From assembly GCA_012034655.1 (NCBI GenBank), contig JAAUOZ010000021.1, forward strand, positions 1 through 44,150: a stretch of DNA of 44,150 bases, read 5' to 3'. Within the stretch, counting starts at the first letter, position 1; each line of letters starts with the position of its first letter. The notes beneath the pieces were generated by a model that was not told the origin of the DNA, made no database searches, and saw nothing but the letters and a program-made list of their open reading frames with translations. The DNA is from Leptolyngbyaceae cyanobacterium CSU_1_3 (GTDB lineage Bacteria; Cyanobacteriota; Cyanobacteriia; Leptolyngbyales; Leptolyngbyaceae). This document shows positions 9,058-17,612 of this stretch, one piece after another. A program made the translations under genes and the position numbers.

Positions 9058-10328
9058 ATGTTAACTAAAGCTTCTGCTTCCGCGGTCTCAACTCAGAGCA
9101 ATGTGATTCTCTCAGTTGACGGACTCTCAAAAAGTTTTGTCGCGATCTAAAACGATCGCTCTTTTATGGGGTTCAAGATATTGCGTCAGAACTTGTAGGG
9201 GCGAAGCGTAAAAATGCGCTCCGTCCCAGTGAGTTTTGGGCGCTACAAAATGTAGATTTCCAACTTCGACGAGGCGAAGCGCTTGGGCTAGTTGGCAAGA
9301 ACGGTAGCGGTAAATCGACGCTGCTGAGAATTATATCCGGACTGATTAATCCTGATCAAGGCCGGGTTGAAGTTCAAGGTCGAATTGCGCCTTTGATCGC
9401 ACTCGGAGCAGGCTTTAATCCTGTTCTAACCGGGCGTGAAAATATCTATGCCAACATGTCAATTTTGGGTCTAAGCCGACAAGAAATCAACCATGTCTTT
9501 GACCAGGTCGTTGACTTCGCGGAAATTGGCGATGCGATCGATTCCCCCGTACAAAGTTACAGTTCTGGAATGGGGGCACGATTGGGGTTTGCTTGTGCAA
9601 TTCACACAGAGCCGGATATTCTACTCATTGATGAAGTGTTAGCAGTGGGAGATGTCAAGTTTAGAGCAAAGTGTTATCGACGCTTGGCAAAGTTGCGAGA
9701 ACGGGGAACTTCATTTGTACTAGTATCTCATAGTACAAACTCAATTCTGTCTCTGTGCGAAACGGCAGTGTACTTGTCAAAAGGCAAGATGATCCTTGCT
9801 GGTGAAACAGGGGAGGTAATGCGACAGTATGAAACCGATCTCTTTACAGAGGGAGCATTGAAGGCTGAGAGCGTGATGATCCTGCCGTCGAGATCCCAAA
9901 GTGATAGTGAAGGAATTGATATAACATCACTGTTTTTTAGAGATCAAGATGGTCAGAAATTGACAGCTCTCAAAAGTGGTCAACCATCCGAGTTTTGTGT
10001 GCAGTGTAACGTTCACGAAGCATTTGATGATATTAACTTAAACCTCAGTATCAGGGAGCGGTTTGGCGAAGGAGATTCTATTTTAAGTCTCAGTACACTC
10101 CATGATCAAATCTCCTTGAGAGTGATGGCAGGAACAAACGAACTTCGGCTACAAATGCCCTATCTTGGCTTGCGGCCAGGTACATACTTGATGAATGTTC
10201 ATGTTCGCCGAGGGTCCTTCTACATGCTCGATTCGGTTGAAGGATTTGAATTTTGTGTTGAGGATTCTGGCGGCATGAGCCAGTGTCAGTTTTATCAACC
10301 CCGAAACTGGACAGCAATTCATCCATAG
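9058..10328 (+). CDS. wzt: Wzt-like ABC ATPase with C-terminal glycan-binding domain, copy 1 (frameshifted)
   Basis: The ATPase subunit of the polysaccharide exporter. From the ATG at 9058 the frame stops after SKSFVAI. Adding one A to the A5 run at 9129-9133 restores KKFCRDLKRSLFYGVQDIAS and joins the rest, giving about 423 residues. It has Walker A GKNGSGKST, signature YSSGMGARL, Walker B DILLIDEVLAVGD and the H-loop SHS. The C-terminal part (about residue 285 onward) matches the Wzt_C type that reads the glycan end in systems such as E. coli O9a. The ATPase half closely resembles that of the second copy at 11761, while the C-terminal halves differ more. It sits directly after wzm. Confidence 0.88.
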
Positions 10329-10418
10329 GTTGATGCTTCGATTATTCAATCTTGTCCGGCTTCACTAGAGTTTTAAGTTCAAGAACTAACTAACTAATTA
10401 ATTCTTTCTGAGTTGACT

Positions 10419-11231
10419 ATGAAATGTGTTTCAGAACTCTACAACCTTCATCCCAATAGTGATATATATGTGATCGGGACAGGAGCAAGTCTTCGAGTTT
10501 TTCCGCACTCACTTCTAGAGGGTAGAATTACGATTGGCTTAAATCAGGCCTGGAAGACTCTTCCAGTCCATTATGGTATTACCATCCATCCTGAGCTGAG
10601 TATTCCTGAGTTTCTTCCTAAAAAAGAATCGCATCCCGAAATTACTTGGATTACAAAGCACGAAAAAACAAAGGGTTCGGTGACACCTGACCAGCTAAGC
10701 TATGCAGAAGAACACTTTTATTTCTTTGAAACCTATGGTCGTCCAAACACACAGCCTCCGAATAAACCTTCGGATACTGGGCGCGTTCTAGATTGGGTTC
10801 GGAAGCCAACAGGTAACAGGCTGTATTTATGGTCATCAATTGCACAAGCGGGCGTGAGTTTGGCAGCGAATCTGGGTGCAAAAAATATCTTTCTCATTGG
10901 CTGTGATAATTGTGCCCTCCTTGGCAACAACCACGCCCATCAGCAACATACTCGATGGCGTGATGCCTCTGCAGATGCTCGCTATCAGGAATACTATGAA
11001 GGGATTGCCGAAATGCGTCCTGTCCTACAAGAGCGCGGTATAAATTTAGTCAGTCTCACTCCGTTTCTTAGCCTACAATCTCCTGAACAGGACTTTCAGA
11101 GGCTTTGTGCCGAGCTTGACCGACCAACCCTTATTGAGAGTACGCCAGATATCTCTCCTAAGCTTGACTACCCTAAGTATTATCTAGATCGCATTAGAAC
11201 CTTAGCGCGAAAAGTGATACCTGTTCGATGA
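10419..11231 (+). CDS. DUF115/GT42-like Rossmann-fold protein, possible glycosyltransferase
   Basis: A 270-residue soluble protein between the two Wzt genes. It begins with an IGTGASLRVF motif followed by GLNQAW, the G-x-G-x-S-L...N layout shared by DUF115 (MAF/MptE-like) proteins and CST-type sialyltransferases (GT42). The C-terminal half has SLAANLGAKNIFLIGCDN, then a His-rich stretch (NNHAHQQHTRW) and an EYYEGIAEMRPVL segment. The ATG at 10419 is preferred to the TTG at 10413. By position it could add or modify a sugar on the exported glycan, possibly from a CMP-sugar, since CMP-Kdo genes lie nearby. That assignment is inference; family membership is from motif layout only. Confidence 0.6.
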   Translation: MKCVSELYNLHPNSDIYVIGTGASLRVFPHSLLEGRITIGLNQAWKTLPVHYGITIHPELSIPEFLPKKESHPEITWITKHEKTKGSVTPDQLSYAEEHFYFFETYGRPNTQPPNKPSDTGRVLDWVRKPTGNRLYLWSSIAQAGVSLAANLGAKNIFLIGCDNCALLGNNHAHQQHTRWRDASADARYQEYYEGIAEMRPVLQERGINLVSLTPFLSLQSPEQDFQRLCAELDRPTLIESTPDISPKLDYPKYYLDRIRTLARKVIPVR

Positions 11232-11245
11232 CTTCATCACACAGT

Positions 11246-11290
11246 TGTATTAGGCACGTTTGTATTAGGCACGTTTGTATTAGGCACGTT
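11246..11290. repeat. 15-bp tandem repeat, 3 exact copies
   Basis: The unit TGTATTAGGCACGTT occurs at 11246, 11261 and 11276. It begins 15 bases after the stop codon of the preceding gene (11229-11231). Each unit contains TAG. Confidence 0.95.
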
Positions 11291-11401
11291 TATTGAATTG
11301 CTCCTTGCTCTGCTGGGTGTTTTCCATTTTGCCTGGTGATACCAAGATAAACGTAGTCACTCTATAACCAGTCTGTGGTTGTTTATCACGCTAAGTTGGT
11401 G

Positions 11402-11543
11402 GACTGACAAGTCTTTTTGCCCTCATCTCCAACCCTTTTCCTACAAAAAAGTAGAAGGGGAGCCAGAATAGAATTTGGGCTTGAGAGATCCTTAACCCCT
11501 TTGGGAAAGGGTTAGGATGAGGGCAGTTCGAGTTTTGTCAGTC
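11402..11543. mobile_element. MITE-like palindromic element
   Basis: Terminal inverted repeats GACTGACAA (11402-11410) and TTGTCAGTC (11535-11543) enclose a second inverted pair GCCCTCATC (11419) and GATGAGGGC (to 11524) and two internal hairpins. There is no coding capacity. A related copy with the same GACTGACAA start lies at 40563. It sits just before the eroded second wzm, so its insertion may have accompanied that decay. Which transposase would move it is unknown. Confidence 0.65.
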
Positions 11544-11567
11544 AATCAGCACGCCAAATTAACAACT

Positions 11568-11761
11568 AGACTATTTGGGCTTGTGGTTAAGCTTAAGCCA
11601 GTGATGCCACTATTAGCCACAATACGAGAGTTGACAATGGGCATAATTTCAGAGCCGCAGGGATTCTGGATTGCTAGTTTGGTTGAAATAATCGGCTAAC
11701 TGATCGCCCAAATTATTATCGATTGGGAATGCCCTTTGTAGTGGAGCAAATTAGTTCTTGA
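11568..11761 (+). pseudogene. Remnant of a second wzm (C-terminal end only)
   Basis: Translation gives LFGLVVKLKPVMPLLATIREL then SEPQGFWIAS, aligning with IFGQIVQLNPITPLLVTVREL and SQPEGFWIAS of the intact Wzm. A TAA at about 11697-11699 and a frame change follow; the last codons (MPFVVEQISS, stop TGA at 11759-11761) match the end of Wzm (IPYVVERISS). The 5' four-fifths of the gene is absent. Its stop overlaps the wzt2 start, as expected for an ancestral wzm-wzt pair, so this is the scar of a duplicated module. Confidence 0.85.
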
Positions 11762-13050
11762 TGATGATTAACGTTGCAATACAAGAGGTTCTGATCGAGC
11801 CACCCCCTTCTCAGGGTGAGGTCGTGCTATCGGTGAATCAAGTTTCTAAAAGATTTTGTCGAGACTTAAAGCGATCGCTGATTTACGGAGTGCAAGATAT
11901 TGCCTCTGAATTGACCGGATTGCGCCAAGAAGGAGATTTTTTGCGCCCGAAGGAATTTTGGGCCCTCGATCTTGTCAGCTTTCAGTTGCGACGAGGTGAA
12001 GCCGTTGGGCTAATCGGCAAAAATGGCAGTGGCAAATCGACACTGCTCCGGATCATTGCAGGATTAATTAAGCCTGACATGGGCACGGTAGAAGTTCGAG
12101 GTCAGGTTGCGCCACTGATTGCACTCGGCGCAGGATTCAATCCCATTCTGACTGGGCGCGAAAATGTTTTTGCGAACATGTCAATTTTAGGATTGACTCG
12201 ACAAGAAATTGTCGATCGCCTCGATGAAGTCATTGACTTTGCCGAAATTGGTGATGCGCTCGATTCTCCGGTGCAGACCTATAGTTCTGGAATGGCAGCT
12301 CGGTTGGGATTTGCCTGCGCGATTCATACCAAGCCTGACATTCTGCTGATCGATGAAGTCTTGGCAGTGGGCGATGTTAAATTTCGCTGTAAATGCTATC
12401 GCAAGCTAAACGAGCTTCAAAAAAACGGAACGGCTTTTGTTTTGGTGTCTCACAGTGCAAATTCGATCTTGGCGGTGTGTGACTCTGGTGTTTATATCAA
12501 TCAAGGAAAGGTAATTTGCACAGGCGCGGTTAGTGAAGTCGTTACACGCTATGAAACCGATCTGTTTCAAACAGAAGCGGTTGAAGCTCCTGGTAAAGTA
12601 GTTCTGCCTGAGAAGTTACCGCATGAGAGTTTTGGACTTGATATTCGGGCGTTGTCGTTCAAGGATACTCAGGGTGAATTCTTACCAACCTTGATCAGTG
12701 GTGAACCTGCTTCTTTGTCGATCGAATGTGATGTCCATGAAGCGATCGACGATTTATGTGTTGAGGTATTAATCCGTGATCAGTTTGGCGAAGGAGAGTG
12801 GATGCTTCGCTTTACCAATGTGGGGGATCAACAGCCGATCAAGATTGCTTCAGGGCGGCGAGAAGTTCGAGTTAACCTTCCTTATTGCGGAATGAAGCCT
12901 GGACTGTATGTAATGAAGCTCAGTATTCGCCGCGATCGAATGCACTATCTTGATGCGATTGAGTCCTTTAAATTCTCAGTCACCACTCAAGCCAACATGA
13001 GTAGTTGTGCCTTCTACCAGCCGCGACAGTGGCAACTTGCCAATTCGTAA
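11761..13050 (+). CDS. wzt: Wzt-like ABC ATPase with C-terminal glycan-binding domain, copy 2 (intact)
   Basis: A 429-residue ATPase subunit for polysaccharide export. It has Walker A GKNGSGKST (about 86-94), signature YSSGMAARL, Walker B DILLIDEVLAVGD and H-loop SHS, then a Wzt_C-type domain from about residue 290. Its ATPase half is highly similar to copy 1, including the shared segments SKRFCRDLKRSL and LIALGAGFNP; the C-terminal half is clearly more divergent. The ATG at 11761 is chosen over the TTG at 11758. Its own wzm is a remnant, so it would have to work with the Wzm at 8167, perhaps alongside or instead of Wzt1, for example to accept a different glycan. Confidence 0.93.
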   Translation: MMINVAIQEVLIEPPPSQGEVVLSVNQVSKRFCRDLKRSLIYGVQDIASELTGLRQEGDFLRPKEFWALDLVSFQLRRGEAVGLIGKNGSGKSTLLRIIAGLIKPDMGTVEVRGQVAPLIALGAGFNPILTGRENVFANMSILGLTRQEIVDRLDEVIDFAEIGDALDSPVQTYSSGMAARLGFACAIHTKPDILLIDEVLAVGDVKFRCKCYRKLNELQKNGTAFVLVSHSANSILAVCDSGVYINQGKVICTGAVSEVVTRYETDLFQTEAVEAPGKVVLPEKLPHESFGLDIRALSFKDTQGEFLPTLISGEPASLSIECDVHEAIDDLCVEVLIRDQFGEGEWMLRFTNVGDQQPIKIASGRREVRVNLPYCGMKPGLYVMKLSIRRDRMHYLDAIESFKFSVTTQANMSSCAFYQPRQWQLANS

Positions 13051-13064
13051 AAGCAGTATACAGT

Positions 13065-13081
13065 CTCCGGCTTTGCCGGAG
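13065..13081. terminator. Hairpin after wzt2
   Basis: CTCCGGC (13065-13071), loop TTT, GCCGGAG (13075-13081), starting 14 bases after the wzt2 stop. It is a stable GC-rich stem with only a weak T tract, and probably marks the end of the ABC export module transcript. Confidence 0.6.
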
Positions 13082-13149
13082 GTTTGACAATCCCCTCAAA
13101 AAGTAGGTCTGATTCAAATTTTTGACTTCAGCTTCCCTATCTTTCATTT

Positions 13150-13244
13150 GGGGCATTGCTAAATAGCGGGGTGATCCAACCGATTGCTGAATGAGGTTTC
13201 AAGCCTTTTAGCCACTGATTTATCTCCCAAATCAGCAACGCCCC
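13150..13244. mobile_element. Short MITE-like element (about 95 bp)
   Basis: The ends GGGGCATTGCTAAAT and AATCAGCAACGCCCC are inverted repeats matching at 12 of 15 positions. GGGCATTGCTGAT-type ends are common on cyanobacterial insertion sequences, from memory. There is no coding capacity inside, so it is a possible non-autonomous element or IS remnant. A target duplication was not clear. Confidence 0.45.
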
Positions 13245-13298
13245 ATTTTGAGTTTCCTGAATGCGAATCTATCTTGGCTTCGCGTTAAGTCAAACTCT

Positions 13299-13327
13299 GT
13301 TCAACCCCATCTCTGCTGGGGTTGAAC
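13299..13327. promoter_or_regulatory. Hairpin directly before a glycosyltransferase start
   Basis: GTTCAACCCC (13299-13308) pairs exactly with GGGGTTGAAC (13318-13327). The AGG at 13328-13330 follows at once and the ATG lies at 13338, so the stem abuts the likely ribosome-binding site. It may control translation or terminate upstream transcripts. Confidence 0.45.
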
Positions 13328-13337
13328 AGGATTAATT

Positions 13338-14251
13338 ATGATTACGAAAATTATGATTACATTTGCGACTTTTCACATTGACTGCACTCCTAAAGCTGCG
13401 GATCACATCTCAAAGAACAACGTACACCTTGACGATCGTAATGAATATCTAGTGCAGATCGATCTGATGTTTCGATCTGCGAGCCTTGCCCATCCAAACT
13501 GTAAGAAGGTAGTACTGACTGACCTGCATACCGACCTTTCTAGTTTGTCTTCTGACATTCAGATTCACCGACTAGACGTTGATCCAGAGCTAATTATGTT
13601 GAGTCGGCTGGAGGCTCAACTTCACTATATCACTCATCAGGATTTAGGATCTGATGTCGTACTTTTAGACTCCGACATGCTGATCCAGGGAGTCTAGAAC
13701 AGTTGTTTTCCAAAGATTTTTCGGTAGGTTTAACCTATCGCGACCCAGATGAGAGTAACTACCAAAAGATGCCTTTTAATGGAGGCGTTATCTTTGTTGC
13801 AAAATCTCAAAAAGAACAAGCCATTCAGTTTCTTGAGCGGGTCTACACGCTCTATCAGACACAATACTCCCATCAGGGTACTTGGTGGGGCGATCAGTAT
13901 GCCATGCTGGATGCAGTCGGGCAAGAAAATTTCCATCAGCGCAGTTCTGACCTACTTCATGTAGATAATGCAAAGGTTCAGTTGTTACCTTGCAGCGTTT
14001 ATAACTTCTCTCCTAATAATAAGTATAGAGCGATCGCCCTTGGCTTGGCGGACAAGAAAATCATTCACTTCAAGGGACCTCGCAAGCGATTAATGCCGAT
14101 TTATTGGCATGCCTATCTCAATCCGCGCGAGTGTTCAGGGCTGAAGCGAATCTTCTCATCAGTGGTGAATTGGATCAATCTCTTATCCCTTACTTTTCAA
14201 GAAGCGACTCCAACAGGGTTATTCCTAATTGCCCACACCTTGAAAAAGTAA
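13338..14251 (+). CDS. GT-A fold glycosyltransferase (nucleotide-sugar transferase type), frameshifted
   Basis: The N-terminal frame (to 13697) ends just after the metal-binding DxD motif DVVLLDSDMLIQG. The following frame continues FSKDFSVGLTYRDPD with NGGVIFVAKS, WGDQYAMLDAVG and HFKGPRKR. Adding one base near 13688-13691 joins them as QGSLEQLFSKDF, giving about 304 residues. The DSD motif and the later FNGGV and HF-K-G elements are typical of GT8-like or related GT-A enzymes, which transfer a hexose from a nucleotide sugar on the cytosolic face. The substrate cannot be predicted. It begins the glycosyltransferase block after the ABC module, with the hairpin just upstream. Confidence 0.7.
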
Positions 14252-14369
14252 AAAATGCTTTTAAATCCAAAACCTCAATAGAGGCGGAAACAGCATTCCA
14301 TATATTCGGCAACCTTAGGACTGCATCCTACCAAACTTAAACGCTAATGCAGTAATGATCAGGTCAACA

Positions 14370-15158
14370 ATGGAAACCGAAATCTCCCACTCATTCATCA
14401 ACTACGATCTCACAACCTCTTTCAAAGCTTCTGCTTTCACCACTCGATCGCCGTTTCCCTGGTATAACTTCCACAAGTTTCTGACACCCCAAGGATTTCA
14501 AAAGCTTTATCTGGATTTTCCTTGTTTGGAGTTGTTTGAAAAGCACTCTGGGATTGAAAGAGCCTATGGACAAAGATCCCACGATCGCTACTATCTGGCT
14601 TACGAAAGCTCCATCTATCACCAGGACGGAGTACCCAGCGAAGGCAAAGGCATTGTTAAGTTAAAAGATTTGCCTATCACCTGGCAATTTTTTCTCAATG
14701 AGCTAGAAACTAGCACTGTCTATCGATCGTTCATTCAGTCTCTTTTGGGAGTCTCTGATTATAGAGTTCGCTATGCGTGGCACATTGGTTTTAATGGTTC
14801 TGAGGTTTCTCCCCATATCGATTCACCCGATAAAATTGGAACCCATATTCTCTACTTCAATACTAGTGAAGACTGGAACGCAGATTGGGGTGGCTCAACC
14901 CTTGTCTTAGGCGAGAAACAGAATGCGGCGCTAAACCCAGATTTCTCAGATTTCAAAATCACACTGCCTACGCAGACCGTTGACAACCATAGTTTTCTGT
15001 TCAAAAATGCCCCCAATGGTTGGCACGGAGTCGAACCACTCACTTGTCCAGAAAGCGCATACCGACGGTTGTTTAACGTCATCTTTGAGTTTCCCAAAAA
15101 CCAACCGTCGCCCAATGTCGGACTACGATCGCTGGTGAAAAAAATCCTTCATCGATAA
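14370..15158 (+). CDS. 2-oxoglutarate/Fe(II)-dependent oxygenase-like protein
   Basis: A 262-residue soluble protein with the features of a 2OG-Fe(II) oxygenase of the prolyl-hydroxylase-like superfamily. It has PHIDSP supplying the HxD iron ligands (near residues 151-156), HILYFNTSEDW, WGGSTLV, a distal WHGVEPL histidine and RRLFNVIF with the likely 2OG-binding arginine. The ATG at 14370 has AGG at a good spacing; an in-frame ATG at 14355 is the alternative. It lies between two glycosyltransferases in the same direction, eight bases before the next gene. It could hydroxylate or otherwise oxidise a sugar, lipid or protein substrate of the locus. The substrate is unknown. Confidence 0.8.
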   Translation: METEISHSFINYDLTTSFKASAFTTRSPFPWYNFHKFLTPQGFQKLYLDFPCLELFEKHSGIERAYGQRSHDRYYLAYESSIYHQDGVPSEGKGIVKLKDLPITWQFFLNELETSTVYRSFIQSLLGVSDYRVRYAWHIGFNGSEVSPHIDSPDKIGTHILYFNTSEDWNADWGGSTLVLGEKQNAALNPDFSDFKITLPTQTVDNHSFLFKNAPNGWHGVEPLTCPESAYRRLFNVIFEFPKNQPSPNVGLRSLVKKILHR

Positions 15159-15165
15159 CAAGCTT

Positions 15166-16125
15166 ATGCAAACAAACTCTGTCGAACCCATTCGGATTTT
15201 TATTGGGTCAAGCCTCAAAAACTCCGTAGAGGAAGCGGTGATGCGCTACACTCTGCAAAAGTACACTCGCGCTCCATTAGACATTTATGTGATTGATGGC
15301 ATTACAGGAGTCGCAAAAAATCTCAAGACAGGTGAAACAAAAGCGCTTCCCCCAGGCATGGCCGAACGTATCCCCAATGCGACCGCTTTTTCTCTCGCAC
15401 GTTGGGCGATTCCAGAATGGTGCGATCATCAAGGTCGAGCACTTTACTTTGATTCTGACCAGCTTGCCATCTCCGATGTTTCTGAACTCTGGAACTTTGA
15501 TCTGGCTGGGGCAACGTTGTCTGCGGTTCAGATTAAACAAGTGAAATGCCATCAATATTACATTGATCATTTCTTAGATCCTCTAATTCAGGCGGATGAG
15601 ATTTTTTATCTCACTAGCGTCATGGTAATCGATTGCGAAAAGGCTGCCTGGAACATTAGTCAGCTAGTTGAACTGATGGATCAAAATGTGTTCTCGTTCA
15701 CAAACTTGATGAATCTAGGTGAGGAATTTAGACCGTACTTTGATTGTCAAGTCAAGCCGATGCCGAGAGAATGGAATCATCTAAACTGCATTGATCGTGA
15801 CTCTAAACTGGTTCATTTTACGGATCTGACGGATCAACCCTGGCGCTTTGACCACAACGATATCAGTGATCTGTGGGAGCGGTTTTATTTGGAAGCGATC
15901 GATGCTGGCATGATTCCCCAGTTAACCCTCGACACCGCTTTTGAGCGGAAAGGGATTCTGCCTCGGATCAAAGCGCTGGGCGAGATGCCGAAGCTGATTC
16001 GTCGCCCGGTAAACTGGGTTTGGCGCACTTGGGACGGAACAACCTTTGAACTCAAACGATGGTTGGATATTCAGCAAGAACGGCTCAAGTTTAGGCTCAA
16101 AAATTGGACAAGCATTCGCGCCTGA
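15166..16125 (+). CDS. GT8-like glycosyltransferase
   Basis: A 319-residue GT-A protein. It starts with IRIFIGSSLKNSVEEAV, a pattern common to GT8 and glycogenin-like enzymes, and has the DxD motif in RALYFDSDQLAISDVSEL near residues 87-104. A conserved HFTDLTDQPW element near residue 223 supplies a likely second metal ligand. The C-terminal 60 residues are basic and could contact the membrane. The next gene's ATG overlaps its stop (TGATG at 16123-16127), so they are translationally coupled. It probably adds a hexose to the lipid-linked glycan. Donor and acceptor are not predictable. Confidence 0.8.
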   Translation: MQTNSVEPIRIFIGSSLKNSVEEAVMRYTLQKYTRAPLDIYVIDGITGVAKNLKTGETKALPPGMAERIPNATAFSLARWAIPEWCDHQGRALYFDSDQLAISDVSELWNFDLAGATLSAVQIKQVKCHQYYIDHFLDPLIQADEIFYLTSVMVIDCEKAAWNISQLVELMDQNVFSFTNLMNLGEEFRPYFDCQVKPMPREWNHLNCIDRDSKLVHFTDLTDQPWRFDHNDISDLWERFYLEAIDAGMIPQLTLDTAFERKGILPRIKALGEMPKLIRRPVNWVWRTWDGTTFELKRWLDIQQERLKFRLKNWTSIRA

Positions 16126-17612
16126 TGTCTCCTAAATTTCAATCTGCCAACGCTGCTCTATCTGTTTCTGATCTGGATCGATTAGCCTGGAGCGCAATCT
16201 GCAATTGGCCAAACCATACTGCTGTGGAGACAGTCTACGATGAAATTGACTACGCAGAACTGACCCGCTGTTTTCTGTGGGATAAGGTTGCGCGATCGAT
16301 TCGTCGCCAAGCCTATCCTCAGCAGTTTGAGTTTGAGCAGACTTTGTTGAACCGTCGATCGCAGATTGCCCCAGCTACTCCGCATCCAAATCGGCTTAAA
16401 TTTTGGCTCAAGCGATCGCTCAGATTGTTTTCAACTTGGCAAGATGTACGATCGCTGCCCGCTGGAAAATTGCTGTATGTTCCTTGTCCACATCCCACGT
16501 TACAAACGGCAGTCAGTACGATCGCTCCGTTAGTCACCGTGATCACCCCCCAAGGGGGATTTAAGCAGATTTCAGGCATACAGACAATTCGCTTACCTTT
16601 GCTTTCAGACTCTCCAAATCTTGCCCAAGTTAAATCACTCCATCAAGGAATCGTCGCTGGATTGAAGGAACTTGGCATTGAACTGATTGAACAAGATGCG
16701 ATCGTTCTGCATCACCAAATCACTCAACTCCTGCTGCGAACTCAACAAATCAAATCTGAACTCTCAATTCTTCGCCCTGATGCAATTCTGCTGTTTGCGG
16801 ACAATCACTTTCCCGTTCAGAGCTATGTTTTGGTTGCCCGCAAGAAAGGCATTCCGACTATTATGTCGCAGCATGGTTTAGATTGTGAGCATTACTGCTT
16901 GGGCGAAGCTTATGCAGATGTGATTAGTGTTTGGGGAAAATCGCGCCTTCAGCGTTATCAAGATCAATCAACCTGGCAGCCTGCCAAAATTCAAGTTAAT
17001 GGCAACCCGGAATACGATCATTTAACGTTACCAACTCAACTCGATCGCTCTGGTGACTATTGGCTTTGGGCAACTCGCCCCCATCGCCCCGAAAAATGCT
17101 ACATTCCTTCACGCAATTCTCAAGAAGGCATTCAGATTTTAGAGGCGCTACTCGCTGCACTCGCACGATCGCCGAGTTCCCACTTGGTGATTAAACCTCA
17201 TCCGCTTGACGACCTGGAGCTCTATCAAAGTTACATCCAGGGTCATTCAGCTTGCGATCGAGTTGTGCTGTCGAGTGAGCCAGTGCGATCGCTGTTTCCA
17301 GAGGCGAGGGTTGTAATTTCAGAAGATTCGACGATCGGGCTGGAGGCAATGTTTTTTGGCAAAATTGTGATCCACGCGCACTTTGCCGCTTCCGAGCCTG
17401 TCATGCCGTTTGTTTCATACAACGCAGCATTTCCAGGATACTCATCTAAGATGCTCCAAATGGCGCTCGAAGAAGTTGAACAACTCAGCGAAGCCCAACA
17501 GCATCAGCTTTTTGCAGGGCAGCGCCGATTCTTAGAAGACTACGCAGGTGTCTGTGATGGACAAGCTCAAGCACGAGTGGCTGCACTGATTCAAGGTGTT
17601 TTGGAACCATGA
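16125..17612 (+). CDS. GT-B fold surface-carbohydrate transferase (possible CMP-sugar/Kdo or CDP-polyol type)
   Basis: A 495-residue protein, using the ATG that overlaps the previous stop rather than the upstream TTG at 16104. The C-terminal half has QHGLDCEHYCLGEAYAD, VWGKSRLQRY, VNGNPEYD, HLVIKPHPLDD and then VISEDSTIGLEAMFFGK. The IKPHP motif followed by a Ser/Thr-rich STIGLEA motif is the layout seen in capsule transferases such as KpsC/KpsS-like Kdo transferases and in TagF-like CDP-glycerol transferases. With a kds gene set 3 kb downstream, a Kdo transferase is a fair hypothesis, not a demonstrated one. Its stop overlaps the next ATG (ATGA). Confidence 0.65.
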   Translation: MSPKFQSANAALSVSDLDRLAWSAICNWPNHTAVETVYDEIDYAELTRCFLWDKVARSIRRQAYPQQFEFEQTLLNRRSQIAPATPHPNRLKFWLKRSLRLFSTWQDVRSLPAGKLLYVPCPHPTLQTAVSTIAPLVTVITPQGGFKQISGIQTIRLPLLSDSPNLAQVKSLHQGIVAGLKELGIELIEQDAIVLHHQITQLLLRTQQIKSELSILRPDAILLFADNHFPVQSYVLVARKKGIPTIMSQHGLDCEHYCLGEAYADVISVWGKSRLQRYQDQSTWQPAKIQVNGNPEYDHLTLPTQLDRSGDYWLWATRPHRPEKCYIPSRNSQEGIQILEALLAALARSPSSHLVIKPHPLDDLELYQSYIQGHSACDRVVLSSEPVRSLFPEARVVISEDSTIGLEAMFFGKIVIHAHFAASEPVMPFVSYNAAFPGYSSKMLQMALEEVEQLSEAQQHQLFAGQRRFLEDYAGVCDGQAQARVAALIQGVLEP

